A stretch of 64,000 nucleotides of DNA, taken from NCBI GenBank assembly GCA_024734495.1, contig JALMQS010000089.1:2925445-2989444 (forward strand). The letters run 5' to 3'. The stretch is from Forficula auricularia (Eukaryota; Arthropoda; Insecta; Dermaptera; Forficulidae). Numbering within the stretch: position 1 is the first letter of the stretch; each line of letters begins with the position of its first letter. Under the pieces are notes generated by a model. The model saw only the letters and a program-made list of their open reading frames with translations, was not told the origin of the DNA and ran no database searches. This document shows, piece after piece, positions 1 through 12,527 of the stretch. A program made the translations under genes and the position numbers.

Positions 1-985
1 AAAAAATACTCTATTTTTATTATAATAATACAATATAACTACATATCTACTGGATTGACACGAGAAATAAACTTTTTTAAACTCAATAATTTTAAATAGA
101 TCTATTAAGTAGAAAATAATCTCTTAATCTGTGTATAATGAAGTTTTAAGATCATTATAAACACTTATTTTCATTGTTGTGAATTATCGATTTAATAATT
201 ATTTATTTAGTAATTAATTATTTAATCATTATTATTTGATAATTAAGTTGAATAATTGTTAAAAATAATTATTACGATTTTTTTGAGATCTAAATGATTT
301 AATATTTTTTTTATTTGATGTCGTATAAAAAAATAGTTCTTATGAAAGTTGTTCAGTTTTTTTTGTAGATTAGGAATATGTAAGGAAATATATAGGTTTC
401 CATTTAAAAAACAGAACTTGACCTTAAAATACCCTTGAAAGCTTGTTCTAGGTCGACAAACAATAGCGTAGTTTAGTACTGTCTCAAGATAAAAAACTCA
501 CCCGGTATACATTATTAAAAATATTATAATATGTACTTACAGAGATGAAGATAACAATAAGTAAAGAGAAGTGGATTGAACAAACTCACCTGCAACAAAC
601 AAAAGAACATTCAATTATATAGTAGATATTAAATCCTCTCTTACAAGTAGATTTTTATAAATATTAAATATTAATAATATAAACAAAATCGAAACAAACT
701 CAGCATTAATAATTGACATAAGAGGAGTTCATTTAATAGTTTTTAAGGAATTTGGTGTTGGTACTTGGTGAAAGATTTTTTAAATTATTTTAATAAAATG
801 TGTGTACAAAATGTAGCAATTATTAAACTGTAATAAATACCTTAACTTATGACACTTTTTTTATTCCAATCCGATGCCTAGAACCTGAAATAAGTCAAGT
901 TTTAGAAAAAGAGACTAGGTATAGGTGGCTCGATTTTTCTATCCGCAAGGTATTTTACGAGAAATGTCTGTTAATTAATTAGTAC
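1..985. other. AT-rich stretch without recognisable gene
   Basis: Homopolymer-rich AT sequence. I see no coding frame, RNA gene or clear repeat boundary in it. Confidence 0.5.
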
Positions 986-1795
986 GTTAGTTAGTAGTAC
1001 CTGGAGCCAACGAGCGATGCACGGTAACCAAACGCCCCTGCCCCCCCCCCCCAACAGCACAACCCCGTCCCCGAAACCCCGCACCTCATCCCACCCCCCG
1101 GATCCCCAACCATTGCACCCCACCTCCTGCACTCCCCACATTCATCCCCACCCCGCACCCAGTTTTTGCATTTCTAGCTTTCTAGTGGTCCACAGATTAT
1201 GTGTGGTATATACGTGTATAAATAAATTCCGTATAATTTTTTTTTTAATTAAATAAAAATTTATCAAGTTTTTTAATCAATTAAATAAATAAATTAATAA
1301 TAATTTTATTGAAGCAATTTTTTACATGAAATAATGTATATGGTACATTGTATTTGAGGCTTCGATTTCGGAGATTACTTCCCCACCATCGACTGTACTT
1401 GATCTTCTAGCTTGCGATAATATTTTTAGTCCGTGTTTTTTAATAAGAAGAATTTTAATCAATTAAATTGGCAAATTCTAATATATAATAATATTTGCTA
1501 TAACACTATTAGTGGGTTTTAAAATTAAAAAACCAATTAATAAATAAAAGATAATTGAAAAAAATGTAAACAAACTTTTTTATTGAGATTTTCATCGATC
1601 AATAATTACTTTAATCAAGAAAAGATCAATTAAGATGAAATTTGTCGAGGTCCAGACCTAGCCAGATCGTTTTCTCATTCTCAAAACTTGTTAATAGAGT
1701 TGGTTTCATCAAAATCAAAGGTAGAGCCGTTTTCAAAATAGAACTAAGATACAAATATATATATACAATTTTTGCTCGTTTAATAAGAGTAGATT
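986..1795 (+). mobile_element. C-rich interspersed repeat, copy a
   Basis: It starts with a GTACCTGG-type end followed by a small palindrome around CGAGCGATGC. A strongly C-rich block follows at about 1038-1160, then the phrase TTTTTGCATTTCTAGC with a 'cacagattatgt' box, an AT-rich body, and an end containing TTTGCTCGTTTAATAAGA. The same order of parts recurs at 14702-15665 (+) and, reversed, at 48455-49165. It has no coding capacity. The hairpin near one end might suggest a Helitron-like non-autonomous element, but I could not confirm TC/CTRR ends, so the class is open. Confidence 0.55.
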
Positions 1796-2599
1796 AACGT
1801 AGCTCCATGGCTACTGAGATGTCCGACGAAGGCGGGCTTCGCAACTGGTAATATTATATTATAATTCTCTAAAATTTCTCAAAATAAACTTTGCTTTAAT
1901 GGTGCATTTCCGTTGAATCAAAATTTGTGTGTCTCTTATTCCTCCTTCAGATTAGCTCACTCACTTGCTATTCTCTTGACGGAATTATTTAAATCAGTTC
2001 AAGTGAAGAAGACTTATGTGTGATGACATCTTTGATTGTTCCAATTATAATCCCTCTGACTGATTCATGGCTTTCGGCTAAAGGGCTTTTAGAATGAACC
2101 AAGGAAAACGATTGAGTCATCAACCCCCACAGCCCACACGTTTCGAATTGTGTTCCGGTGTTGTTAATTAGTAGAATTGAACTTATTTTGAGAAAACAAA
2201 CGTTACAAATTTGCATTCAAAGTGGCAACTGAGAAGAGGGAATATTATTATTTACTTTAAATAGAAAATCAGCTTAAAAATATACGAGCAATATTATTGT
2301 TCTAAGGCTATCGATTTACTATAATATCCGATTTTAAATCAATTATTATTTATATATTTTTTGAAAATATATTAAAAATATAAAATTTTTCTGTTTAATT
2401 AATATAAAATTTATACTAGAGCGACATAAAAATAATTTTATTTTAAGAATATATAGAAAACATAAACTTTATATAAATTTAACACAAAAATTTTATATTT
2501 TTAATATATTTTCAAGAAATATATAAAAAACATATTTGGATTTCATCCAAATTATGAATAGAAAAACAATCTTTCTATGTATCTTAATATGTAAATTTT
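1796..2599. other. AT-rich stretch without recognisable gene
   Basis: A frame of 75 codons on the minus strand (1989-2216) has no recognisable motif and no homologous copy in the window. Nothing else stands out. Confidence 0.4.
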
Positions 2600-2932
2600 T
2601 TTAACCGACTTCAAAAAAGGAGGAGGTTAACTATTCGACTGAATTTTTTTTTTTTTGTGCCTATGTTACCTCTATCTCCGCCAATTGTGAAAGGATTTTT
2701 GAAAAAAAAAAATTGCATTGGGTTCAGTCTACCTTCCGATCGGTCCCATTTTTTCTCATAGGTATTAGACCTTTTTTGTTAGGTTTGTTCAGGCCTAACC
2801 TCTTTGTTTATGAACCGATTTCGATTATTATTTTTTTATTGGAAAGGGGTATCTTAGGGATGGTGTCATATTAATTTGGTCAAGTTCTGATGATATGATC
2901 ACTATTAATAACATCACTAAAAAGAGAGAAAA
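2600..2932. repeat. Interspersed repeat beginning with ACCGACTTCAAAAAAGGAG
   Basis: The block opens with a CCGACTTCAAAAAAGGAGGA phrase and continues through a T-rich stretch. The CCGACTTCAAAAA core is reused as the end sequence of the adjacent foldback at 2933-3325, so both probably belong to one family. From memory, phrases of this type are abundant in several insect genomes; I could not check this. Confidence 0.4.
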
Positions 2933-3325
2933 TAAAAATAAATTTTAAGAAAAAAATAAAAACCGACTTCAAAAAATTAAATGCAACAAATAAAATACAC
3001 TAAAAGGTATAAAATAATTATTATCTTATTTAGTTACAACTAAACGACGAAATATTAACATGAAATTACTTTTTGATGTCGGTACCAAACAAACTATACG
3101 TATAAGCGCGCGTACCCTCCAAACGTACTAAGTAAGGTCCGTCGAGTGCGATTCATAAAAGGTATATGTTTGGCACCGACTTCAAAAAGTAATTTCATGT
3201 TAATATTTCGTTGTTTAGTTGTAACTAAATAAGATAATAATTATTTTATACCTTTTAGTGTATTTTATTTGTTGCATTTAATTTTTGAAGTCGGTTTTAT
3301 TTTTTTCTTAAAAATTATTTTTTTA
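2933..3325. repeat. Foldback element with arms of about 145 bp
   Basis: The arm at about 2933-3088 is the near-exact reverse complement of about 3178-3322. It runs from AAAACCGACTTCAAAAA through a block ending in AACATGAAATTACTTTTTGA. The spacer of roughly 90 bp is less AT-rich and holds a GCGCGC run. The arms differ by only a few indels, so the element is either young or kept similar by conversion. It has no coding capacity and is a MITE or foldback element. Confidence 0.8.
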
Positions 3326-3329
3326 TTGC

Positions 3330-3880
3330 ATAATCAGGGTTGGGCATAAAGATCTACCACATTTTGAAGAGGTATAAAAAAAAAATGAAAAAAATTTAAC
3401 TAGAAAAAAACTGAATATATTTTTAAAAAGAAAATAAAATATTTTTTTTTAATATGTTCTAAACATTATATCAGAATACAAATTCTAGCCCTTTCGACCA
3501 AACAATGTATACAAAATTTTGTTAGTTTTTGAATTTATAGCCTTCTGGGTGGTCCACAGAATATGTATACAAAATTTGGTTGAGTTTGGTCAAAAGGGCT
3601 AGAATTTTAATTTTTGACCCTCCCCCCATTTTGGCTGGTTAGTTTTTGCATCTCTAGCCTTTTTAGAGCCCACAGAATATGTATACAAAATTTGGTTGAG
3701 TTTGGTCGAAAGAGCTTGAATTTTCACTTTTGACCCCCCCCCTTTTTTTTTGTCTGATAATGTTTAAAACACATAAAAATGTTTTTTTCAAAAATATATT
3801 CAGTTTTTTTTTTCTAGTTAAATTTTTTCATTTTTTTATACCTCTTCAAAATGTGGTAGATCTTTATGGCCCACCTTGTA
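3330..3880. repeat. Foldback element with GGGCATAAAGATCTACCAC ends
   Basis: Inverted ends lie at about 3335-3475 and 3745-3880, starting GGGCATAAAGATCTACCAC and TTTTGAAGAGGTATAAA. The interior carries two tandem copies of a box (TATGTATACAAAATTTGGTT, about 110 bp apart), each followed by a C run. The same box recurs at about 17345-17500, 55940-56090 and 58980-59060, so it is a shared module of several repeat families in this genome. Confidence 0.7.
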
Positions 3881-6228
3881 TTTTAATTATTTAAATTTAA
3901 ATCAACTATACATCTATCCCTACAATAAAATTTTTAAGTAAATCGTGAAACTCCGTTTTCTAGCATCATCAACCAATAAACTTAAGTGCAACGGAAAACC
4001 AGAGCCCTATGAAAATTTACCTCCCGGGAAAATTAAAATGGAGAGGATACTCTCCATAATAATCACGGACGCTCGATTGAGTGGCACTTGAAGAAGAAGA
4101 ATTCGGTTTAAGGATTTCTATACCTTAAAATATATATATTTATAATTTCTAGATCCAATGGAATTAGCCATTTGTTTTTGATTTAAATATTGTGACGTCA
4201 TTTTTTTTCGCCCTCAGCCTTCTAAAATAAATGACAAAGTGATATATGAGATAACCACAAAATTGTTGTATATTGTAATTTATCTCATCTAATTTATCTC
4301 TATTTTGTTTTATTTTAATCTTTATCTCTATATGTGATTTATGCTTATTTGTAAATTGATATTTATAATTAATTTTGTGTCTATGACTTAAATTTGTAAT
4401 TTTATTTTCTAATTTAATTCTAAAAAGACTTTATATTTATACTTGTAATTTTTATTTATATATAATATTTACTTAGATTTCTTATATTTATATTTATATA
4501 TTTTTATATTTAAAAAAGAAAAATCTTTGTAAAACAATTTTTTAAATTTTATTTTTATTGATTATGAATGATATATTTTGTTATATTGGTACTTATGATT
4601 TAGATGTTAAAAATTGTGATCACTCGTTCAATTATTATTAGTTTTAACTTGTAAACTCCTGATGATGGACTAATAATCCGAAATATATTGAGTTTGTATA
4701 AACCTCTTTGAGTTTTATTTCATTCACTGTGAAACTACACACCCTTTACTTTATTAATTAATTGTGACGTCAGATGTCTCAATCCCAGTCTGGAAGTCGA
4801 TAAGAAAAAAAAAAGAAAAATATGAAAAATCACACTCAAGGGAGTGTGTGTACAAAAGAAAAGGATTCAGAGAGAATTTTTATAGACCATTTCGATTTTC
4901 ATAGACGCTCCTTCAACAGAGAATAAAATTATTACCAACTGCGCGTGGAAAAAGAGCTTAAATTTCATAAAAATAGCCATTTAAAATTTTATCAAAAGTT
5001 TGTATGCTACATAAATACACCTACACCTACACCGATAGTACATATTTAAAAGTTTTCCTTGTTTTTATATCACATACTTGTGAGAATTTATAGTTTTTTG
5101 ACAGCACCGTATACCAAACGACATATCCACATGCAACCTTATTATTATTATTATTCTTATTGAAACGATAAAAATAATAAAATCAGGTAATATAAACACC
5201 TCTTTCTTTATATTTCTCACATAAATTTTACACGTGTGGATTTAATATATACATTTACGTAGTTTCCGCTCCCATGGATCGTTTTATTATTGTGGTGCAA
5301 CGTTTTTCTGAATCAATCGATTAAACCGAGCAATGTTAAAAACAATACTAATAATATGTTGTAGGTGATGAATTGCAGATTTAGAAGTAGGTATGGTATT
5401 ACAAGGAAGATATCGAAGAGAATGATAAATTTTCTAAAATCATTACGTTCCTGTGAATTGCGCTGTTGAACAACAAAAGAATGATATTTTTTGAAGAATT
5501 TTAGATTTCATTAAAGTTCCTAATTCAAAAAAATAACACATGTCATAGTGTTGTGCCGTCGAGAATTTGTCCTTAAATATAAATATAATTATTCTTAAGG
5601 GTAAAATTTTGGCAGCCGGCTTCCCTTTTGATCCTCGATTGTGACTGTTTTACAATGGGTAAGGGATTTTACAACTTCCTGGACATAAAATGTCAAATGG
5701 CTCTTAACACATGTCGATTGTAAAAGTCATTTTTGCGTGGATAGGAAATTTCTAGAAATGGGAGGGCTCAATGATTTTAAGATACGCCCCGCTAATTAAA
5801 AATTTGGCCTATGAGAAGTAATTTTAAAATTTCGACACTTCAGGCAGGTTTGAGTCAGTCAGAGAGTGAGAGTTGGCAGTGCTAAGCTGAAACCCAGTTG
5901 GGGTGGGCAGTTGTCATTGGAGTTGAGAGACGAGTTTTAAGCTCTCCAGCCATCAGCATGGAGAAATGTAAATTTATAAAATAACTAATAAAAAAAAACA
6001 ATATTAAATAATACTCTTTTCTTTAAATACATCTCTCCTACTTCAATTACCATCAAATCAGCATCAGGACTGAAACAGGTCGAATCGCTTGGGCGCGTTA
6101 CCAGACCTTTCTGCGGGGAGCTTCTTCGAGATAAATCGTCAAATCGTCAACCTTTCTCTGGTCAAGAAGGGTTGCAACCAAAACTCTAAAGTGTTGTCGT
6201 AACAATAGTTTGAATATTTATTCTAGTG
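3881..6228. other. AT-rich intergenic sequence with one Penelope-type tail
   Basis: Apart from the hammerhead-like motif at 4653-4695, I see no gene, tandem array or clear transposon end here. A short cluster of direct repeats and a TTATTA run near 5140 are simple sequence. Confidence 0.4.
4653..4695 (+). ncRNA. Hammerhead-ribozyme-like motif (Penelope-type tail)
   Basis: Read as RNA, the order is AAACUC, CUGAUGA, a short GGA/UCC stem II, GAAA, UAUAUU, GAGUUU. AAACUC and GAGUUU are perfectly complementary and form stem I. CUGAUGA and GAAA match the two conserved hammerhead core strands. One extra U after CUGAUGA would have to bulge, and stem III would be at most two base pairs. Very short stem III hammerheads are known from Penelope-like retroelements. 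A second copy of the surrounding tail lies reversed at 61545-61640, but there the GAAA strand is deleted. Confidence 0.5.
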
Positions 6229-6295
6229 CAGAGGTGTCCAACCTTTTGGCTTTTACACGGGCCGCATTCGACTAATGCCTCGGGCCGCATATCAC
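6229..6295 (+). mobile_element. hAT-type terminus (CAGAGGTGTCC)
   Basis: CAGAGGTGTCCAACCTTTTG followed by a GGGCCGCA box is the classic look of a hAT/Charlie-like terminal inverted repeat. I did not find the matching opposite end with an 8-bp target duplication, so this is either a solo end or the outer edge of the following foldback. Confidence 0.45.
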
Positions 6296-6299
6296 ATAT

Positions 6300-7875
6300 A
6301 CTTCTAATAGTCTAGGCAAATTAGGATTTTAACAGGAAATAATTCTCGGTAAAGATTTTATTGCTGGAATACCTTTATTTGTACCCAACTATTAGTACCC
6401 TAAGTTTTCCCACAAATCTGTCTTGTGGAAATTTTTCTACGCGCTTCAAAATGAGAAAATTTCGGAGTTTTTTTCAGTTTTTCTTGAATAAATCTAAAAC
6501 GGCTTATCAAATCAAAAAGAGATTTATTATATAAATTAAAGCGCTTTAAATTACGCGTAAAATGATAACAATTTCATCTATTTAGGTTTAGTAGAACCGG
6601 TACTATCGTCTGTCAAAAAACAGCCCCAGGGATTACTTTTGAATATCCCTAAAACTTGTACATTTTTCGATTTTTCCCCATTTTGACCATGAAGGAGTAC
6701 GTTTTCGACAAAGACCACTCTATATATTTTTAAAGTAGATTAAATTTGCTACAATTTAAATGAAGTTACATCTTAATTGGATAATAGTAACCCGTGTCGC
6801 AATGAGGTTGAAGTTTGCAGTTTTTTGCAAAAAATCGCAGTTTTTCCTTCATAAAATGAAAACCACTCATCCTAGAAACTTGATTCCTATCTCATTCTCC
6901 AGTAAATTTTGTTGACTTTAACTTTTACTTGGACCACTTTTTTGATAAAACAGTTATAGATTATAGATATCCAGCATTTTTCATGACAGGAAATGATCCA
7001 TTGTTTCAAAAAATCGCAGTTTTTCCGTCATAAAATGAAAACCACCTATCCTAGAAAGTTGATTCCTGTCTCATTCTCTAGGAAATTTTGTTGACTTTAA
7101 CGTTTACTTGGACGACTTTTTTGATAAAACTCTTAGATTTATAGATATCAAGCATTTTCCATGAGAGGATATGATCAGAATCCTCAAAAGCATCATGGAA
7201 AATGCTGGATATCTATAAATATAAGAGTTTTATCAAAAAAGTCGTCCAAGTAAACGTTAAAGTCAACAAAATTTCCTAGAGAATGAGATAGGAATCAAGT
7301 TTCTAGGATGAGTGGTTTTCAATTTTATGAAGGAAAAACTGCGATTTTTTGCAAAAACTGAAAAACTTCAACCTCATTGCGGCACGGGTTACCATTATCC
7401 AATTAAGATGAAACTTTGTTTAAATTGTAGACAATTTAATCTACTTTAAAAATGTATAGAGTGGTCTTTGTCGAAAACGTGCTCCTTCATGGTCAAAATG
7501 GGGAAAAATCGAGAAAAAGTAAGAGTTTTAGGGATATTCAAAAGTGATCCCGGGGGCTGTTTTTTGACATGCGCTAGTACCGGTTCTACTTAACCTAAAT
7601 AGATGAAATTGTTATCATTTTACGCGTAATTTAAAGAGCTTTAATTTATCTAATGGATATCTTTTTGATTTGATAAGCCGTTTTAGAGTTATTCAAGAAA
7701 AACTGAAAAAACTCTGAAATTTTCTCATTTTAAGGCGCGTAGAAAAATTTCCACAACACAGATTTGGGGGAAAACTTAGGGTAGTAATATTGGAGTACCA
7801 ATAAAGGTATTCCAGCAATAAAATCTTTACCGGGAATTATTTCCTGTTAAAATCGTAATTTGCCTAGAGTTTAAA
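6300..7875. repeat. Large imperfect palindrome of about 1.57 kb
   Basis: The left arm, from about 6308, and the right arm, ending about 7872, are reverse complements over most of their length. Shared blocks include TCTAGGCAAATT / AATTTGCCTAGA, AACCGGTACTA / TAGTACCGGTT, and the stretch around GTTGACTTTAACGTTTACTT. The left arm contains a tandem duplication of about 180 bp (about 6830-7010 and 7010-7190) that occurs once in the right arm. No open frame of note is present. It is a foldback element whose transcript would form a very long hairpin. Confidence 0.8.
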
Positions 7876-8364
7876 TAAGAATTGTATATTTAAATGATTA
7901 ATTAATCAAATGAGAGAGTTGGAGAGAACTTGGAAGATATGCAAATGTGCCGGGGGTATTGATTTTTAAATATAACAATGTTATCTTTATATATAGATGG
8001 GGTAAAATCGAATTTTGTACACCCTATATAGATATATATATAACGTTCGCTATCGTTTAAATCCATTATACATAAAAAATTTTGAAATTTCAATCCCATT
8101 TTTCATTTAATCTCCCTTCTCATCTCTCTGCAACATCCCTATCTCCCATATTATGATAATATTTTTTTTTCAACTTGATTTCCAATCTATATATGTATAT
8201 ATTAAAAAATATTTTGAGATAGAGAATCAATATTTGGCAAAAAAATACCAGTGAAAAATTAGAAAGGCATGAATGAAATCTACCATTATAACTAACTACC
8301 CTGGAACGAAATATGTATTCCACTTTCAGAAAATAATCTGGGGGCCATCCACATGACTTTACCA
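7876..8364. other. AT-rich flank of the BEL/Pao element
   Basis: Short frames on the minus strand at 7902-8099 and 8120-8374 have no recognisable motif. The second runs into the LTR, so I do not call either as a gene. Confidence 0.4.
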
Positions 8365-9380
8365 CTTTCTCCAAATTTGAGAAAGATATAGAGAAAAACG
8401 AAGGACCACGTTATATCAATTGTTTAGCTTACCAACGAGGTTGTAAATCTCGCCGCGAATAAATTGTAAGTCTATTCCACTAAACAATCGATATCAAATA
8501 TATCTTCGATAGGACGCTAGTTCTTACTATATATATAACTGTTCGAAATCCTAAATTAGTATCTTTAAGGATGGATGTCTAGGAAAGAAATGAAAGATAA
8601 ATTTCTCTTTAACAAAAACTATATTTTTTAATGTAAACTAATGAATGTGTTGATAAAACCAAAAGATAAAATGAAAACAAAGAAAATTAACTTAGATTGT
8701 ATATATACGTAGATATATATACACTTTATAACTAAATACTTAAACTTTTAGACATATAATATATTTTATTATATGTCTAATTACAAAATGAATGGTTTCA
8801 GTGGTGGTAAAGGGCAGCCTCTGAATTATCTCGGAGAGATGAATAAGTGTTCTTTTGTCTCAGAACCAATGATGAATGCTTTTTGATGTAGGGGTGTGCC
8901 AAAACTGCAGCAGTGTATAAACCTGCAGTGTTTTATTTTAGGAACCTTTCAGAGAATTGATTGTACCTTCAATAATAATAAGAAACAAATACAAATAGAT
9001 TATTATTAATTAGAGACCTTTTAATATATATTAGCACAATAAAGAGAAAACGGGTTTACTAACCTTCAAGTCACTTTTAACGATATGCTTGCTTATTTCA
9101 ACAAACTAACTTTTATTTAGTTATTAAACTAAATATTTATTGACTATGACGAAAATTATAGTCGAATGAATATACCAGCGTAAAATGTGGTTCGATATTT
9201 ATTGAGATGTTGACTCGAAGAAATTTGAAATAAGAAGAATGGCGTAATACGATATCAAAAGGGAGGTGGGTTCGAAAAGGATGCATCTTAGGGTGTTTCT
9301 AGGGCACAAAAATCCCTAGCGCCGAGAAACCGACTTGGCGTGGTTTTTGAGTTTTCTATAAGATTACTTATATTTAACCA
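8365..9380 (-). repeat. LTR of BEL/Pao element (3' LTR in element sense)
   Basis: It matches the repeat at 13683-14701 over its entire length, with only about ten visible substitutions and small indels. It contains a short palindrome around AGACATATAATATA. Common ends are CTTTCTCC on the left and ATTTAACCA on the right. Confidence 0.9.
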
Positions 9381-9494
9381 TACTGCCACCTCTTCGAAAT
9401 AAATAACTAACGATTATTTATTTTTCGAGAGTGTCCAGCGGGTATCTGTAAGTAAAGGGGCATATTGAACTGCTTGAGGATCATCAGTAAGCTT

Positions 9495-10240
9495 CAAAAA
9501 AAGAAGTCGTAAATTTCTTTTAGCTCTTTGTGACACCCAACGAAATTTGTTCCACAATCGGAGAAGACTTGTTGTGGACAACCACGTGGAGAAATGAATC
9601 GATCAAGTTAACAAAAAATTCGGTTGATAATGAAAGATATTCTAAATGTATGGCTTGAGTTGAAAAGCGCAATACCTTAAATCGATGAGATATCGTGCAT
9701 TCATGAGTGATGCGACGAATAGTATTCCTTAATCTCGGAATCCAATAATGATTTCGAATATATACTGCTAGAGTTAGAAAAATCTGCGTACTTAAATTGA
9801 TAATGTGCTTGCCGCACAATGAATGTAGACAAATTACATTGATAAGCAATCCTAATAGGGTATTTATGTTAGTGTTGTATGACAGCGACGAATGTGTCAA
9901 TCTTTTAATTTAGATTTTTGTCGAAGAATGAATTCAATGATTTTAAATTAGAATTGTTTGATATTGCTTTTGAATTTTTCAATAATTTGTATTATAAAGA
10001 GAAATGTTCTTTTTGTCTTAGGAAGATTGCAAAAGTTTCTAAGGGACTGGAATTTTTCAAATTTTCTTTAAATGATGGTTCATGGAAAGGTCCTTGTAAC
10101 CATAATTTAGTATTAGGAAGTTTCGAAATTGAAATTTCTCTAGATACTATCTCAACTAGATTAATTGAAGTATTAACATACTTCCAAATAACTTCTGGAA
10201 CAAGTGAATTTATATCATGAACTCTGTTCGCGACAAATGT
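9495..10240 (-). pseudogene. BEL/Pao integrase and RNase H remnants
   Basis: Read on the minus strand from about 10220, one frame carries the pol segment with a KLWLQGP-like box that follows RNase H in BEL elements. Further on, a frame over 9900-9520 shows YWIPRLRNTIRRITHEC and then AIHLEYLS, the usual integrase landmarks before the second catalytic Asp. A frame change is then needed to read [15 protein letters not shown] near 9530-9590, which holds that Asp. The gene is therefore frameshifted and inactive, and the final Glu region was not found. In an intact element this enzyme would insert the cDNA copy into chromosomal DNA. Confidence 0.8.
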
Positions 10241-10929
10241 TTTGAATTGAAGATTTTTCGATTTGATCTATGACAAGCTATTTGCGAGTCCGAATAAAAA
10301 TTAGACATTATTTAATTGGCATAATTGGGTTGTAAAATTGATACGATGTCATTAATAGATGAAAACTTAGATGATGAAGATGTGCAATTGTAACGAAATA
10401 TAAAGGCGATAGCTTTGACTTTGCAAATATTAGATATATGGAATATCAAATGATGGAAAATACGGCGAATGCGTATACTTAAAAGTATGCTTTTAGTTAG
10501 TGTAACAGATGATGGTGGTTCGAATTTAAACGATAAATCTATGGTGAATCAATGCTCCAATTTATACTTAAGGTGGTGGATGAATATAAGAGAGTTAATA
10601 ACGAAGCTTTTTAAAAGAACGATTGTAAAAATATTAGTAAATATTTGTCTTAAATAACTATCATACTTTCCAAATATGCTATACCCATTAAGTTTGGAGA
10701 TTTGAAATTAAATTATTGATTATTGTTTATTGTATTTATATGAATAGTGATTTATAATGAAAATCATAGAAATTTTATTAATGGATCAAACATTTATTAC
10801 TTAATTGAATCTTTTTTCTCAATGAACAATTTTGAAACTGTAGTTTAAACAAAATTTTAAACTATATTATCTTAAAAAATAAATAAACAAAGATTTTCAA
10901 TTGATTATAAGTTTTTCAACAAAATTTTA

Positions 10930-12525
10930 TTATATATTTAAAGTGTGTGATTTTAAATTGTTTAGGTACGTTGATCTATTTATAAAAGAGTAGTTAGAGC
11001 GTTTAAAATTCAAGGTTTTTCAAAAAAACTGTAATAAGATATATACCTATAAGACTTAAAATTGTTTAGATTGTTCCATTTATAAAAGAGTATTCAGACT
11101 GTTTAAAAAATACAAGTTTTATAGAAAACTGTATTAAGCTATATATGACTTTAATTTGATTAGTTTGATCCGTTGATAAAAGAGTATTTAGACAGTTTCT
11201 TAAATTTTAATTAACGATTTGTCTAAAAGATTTTATACAATAAAACAATAAGTTATCGAGAAGATATACTATATTTGAAAAAAGTGATTTCTTTAAATTA
11301 ATTTTCTGTTACCTGCTGAAGAACATGAAATTGAGAGATTTGATTTAATTGCAAAATCTTTAGTGTTATTGAAGCTTTAAAATTTATATTATTTATAAAT
11401 TGTTAAATGTTAAATACTTTATAGTTCCCTTTGAATAAGAGGATTTAAGTGAAATTGCAAAAATGTGTATAAAAGTTCAAGTAATCAAATATTCAAAATT
11501 TATATTGTTTATAAATTGTTAAATGTTAAATACTTTATAATTCCTTTTGAATAAGAGTATTTATGTGAAATTGCAAAAATGTGTATAAAAGTTCAAGTAA
11601 TCAAATATTCAAAATTTATATTGTTTATAAATTGTTAAATGTTAAATACTTTATAATTCCTTTTGAATAAGAGTATTTAAGTGAAATTGCAAAAATGTTA
11701 TATTAGTTTTAATGATGTCAAAGATTTTAAAATTGTATTGTTTATAAATTGAATGATATTTAATCCTGCACTATTAAATCGTTTAGGAAGATATAAAAGT
11801 TTTCAAATTTATATATTGAATGAAATGTAATCTTGCACTATAAAATTGTTTAGAAAAATATAAAAGTTTTCAAATTTATATTATTAATAAATTGAGTGTT
11901 AAAATGCTTGATAATTATTCCCTTTGAATAAGAGCATTTACGTTAATTGCAAAAATTAAAAATGAGTTTAAGTGTTATAAAAGATTTAAAAATTTTTAAA
12001 TTATTTATATATTGAATATTAAATGCTTTATAATTGCTTTTGAATAAGAGCATTCAATTTAAATTGCGAAATTTGTATTAGTTTAAGTGAGAAAAGCTTT
12101 AAAATTTTATATGTTATTTATAAATTGAATATTTAATGCCTTATAATTCCTTTTGAACAAGAACATTTACTTTAATTGCAAAACTGTAAATGAGTTCAAT
12201 TGATATAAAAAATTTAAAATTTATATTATGAATTAAATGTTATTTAATTTCGCAAGTTTTACTTGTTTAGAAGAGATGTAACTATTTAGAATTTATAATA
12301 TTCATGAATTGAAAACTTTTTAATTTGCAAGATTATAATTGTATAGAAAAATATAAACATTTTCGAATTTATAATATTTATAAATTGAACACTATTCAAT
12401 TTGCAAGATTCAAATTGATCAGAAAAAATAAACATTTTTGAACTTTATAATATTTTTAAATTGAGTTTTATTTTTGTACATTTTGTCTTTGAATAAGACC
12501 ATTTAATTGAGTGTTTGTACCTATA
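10930..12525. repeat. Satellite-like array inside the BEL/Pao element
   Basis: Units of 116 bp start at 11379, 11495 and 11611 and are nearly identical, containing a TTTGAATAAGAGTATTTAAG core. Degenerate units with related cores (for example TATAAAAGAGTA) can be followed from about 10980 to about 12500. The array occupies the place where reverse transcriptase should be. It has no coding capacity. Confidence 0.75.
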
Positions 12526-12527
12526 TT

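Noticed and set aside
1017..1256. Proline-rich open frames in C-rich blocks (also 14729-14986, 16823-17327 and their glycine-rich complements)
   Set aside because: They follow entirely from C-run composition in an interspersed repeat and share no frame between copies.
9918..10220. 100-codon plus-strand open frame
   Set aside because: It is antisense to the RNase H-end segment of the minus-strand BEL/Pao pol gene, which has recognisable motifs.
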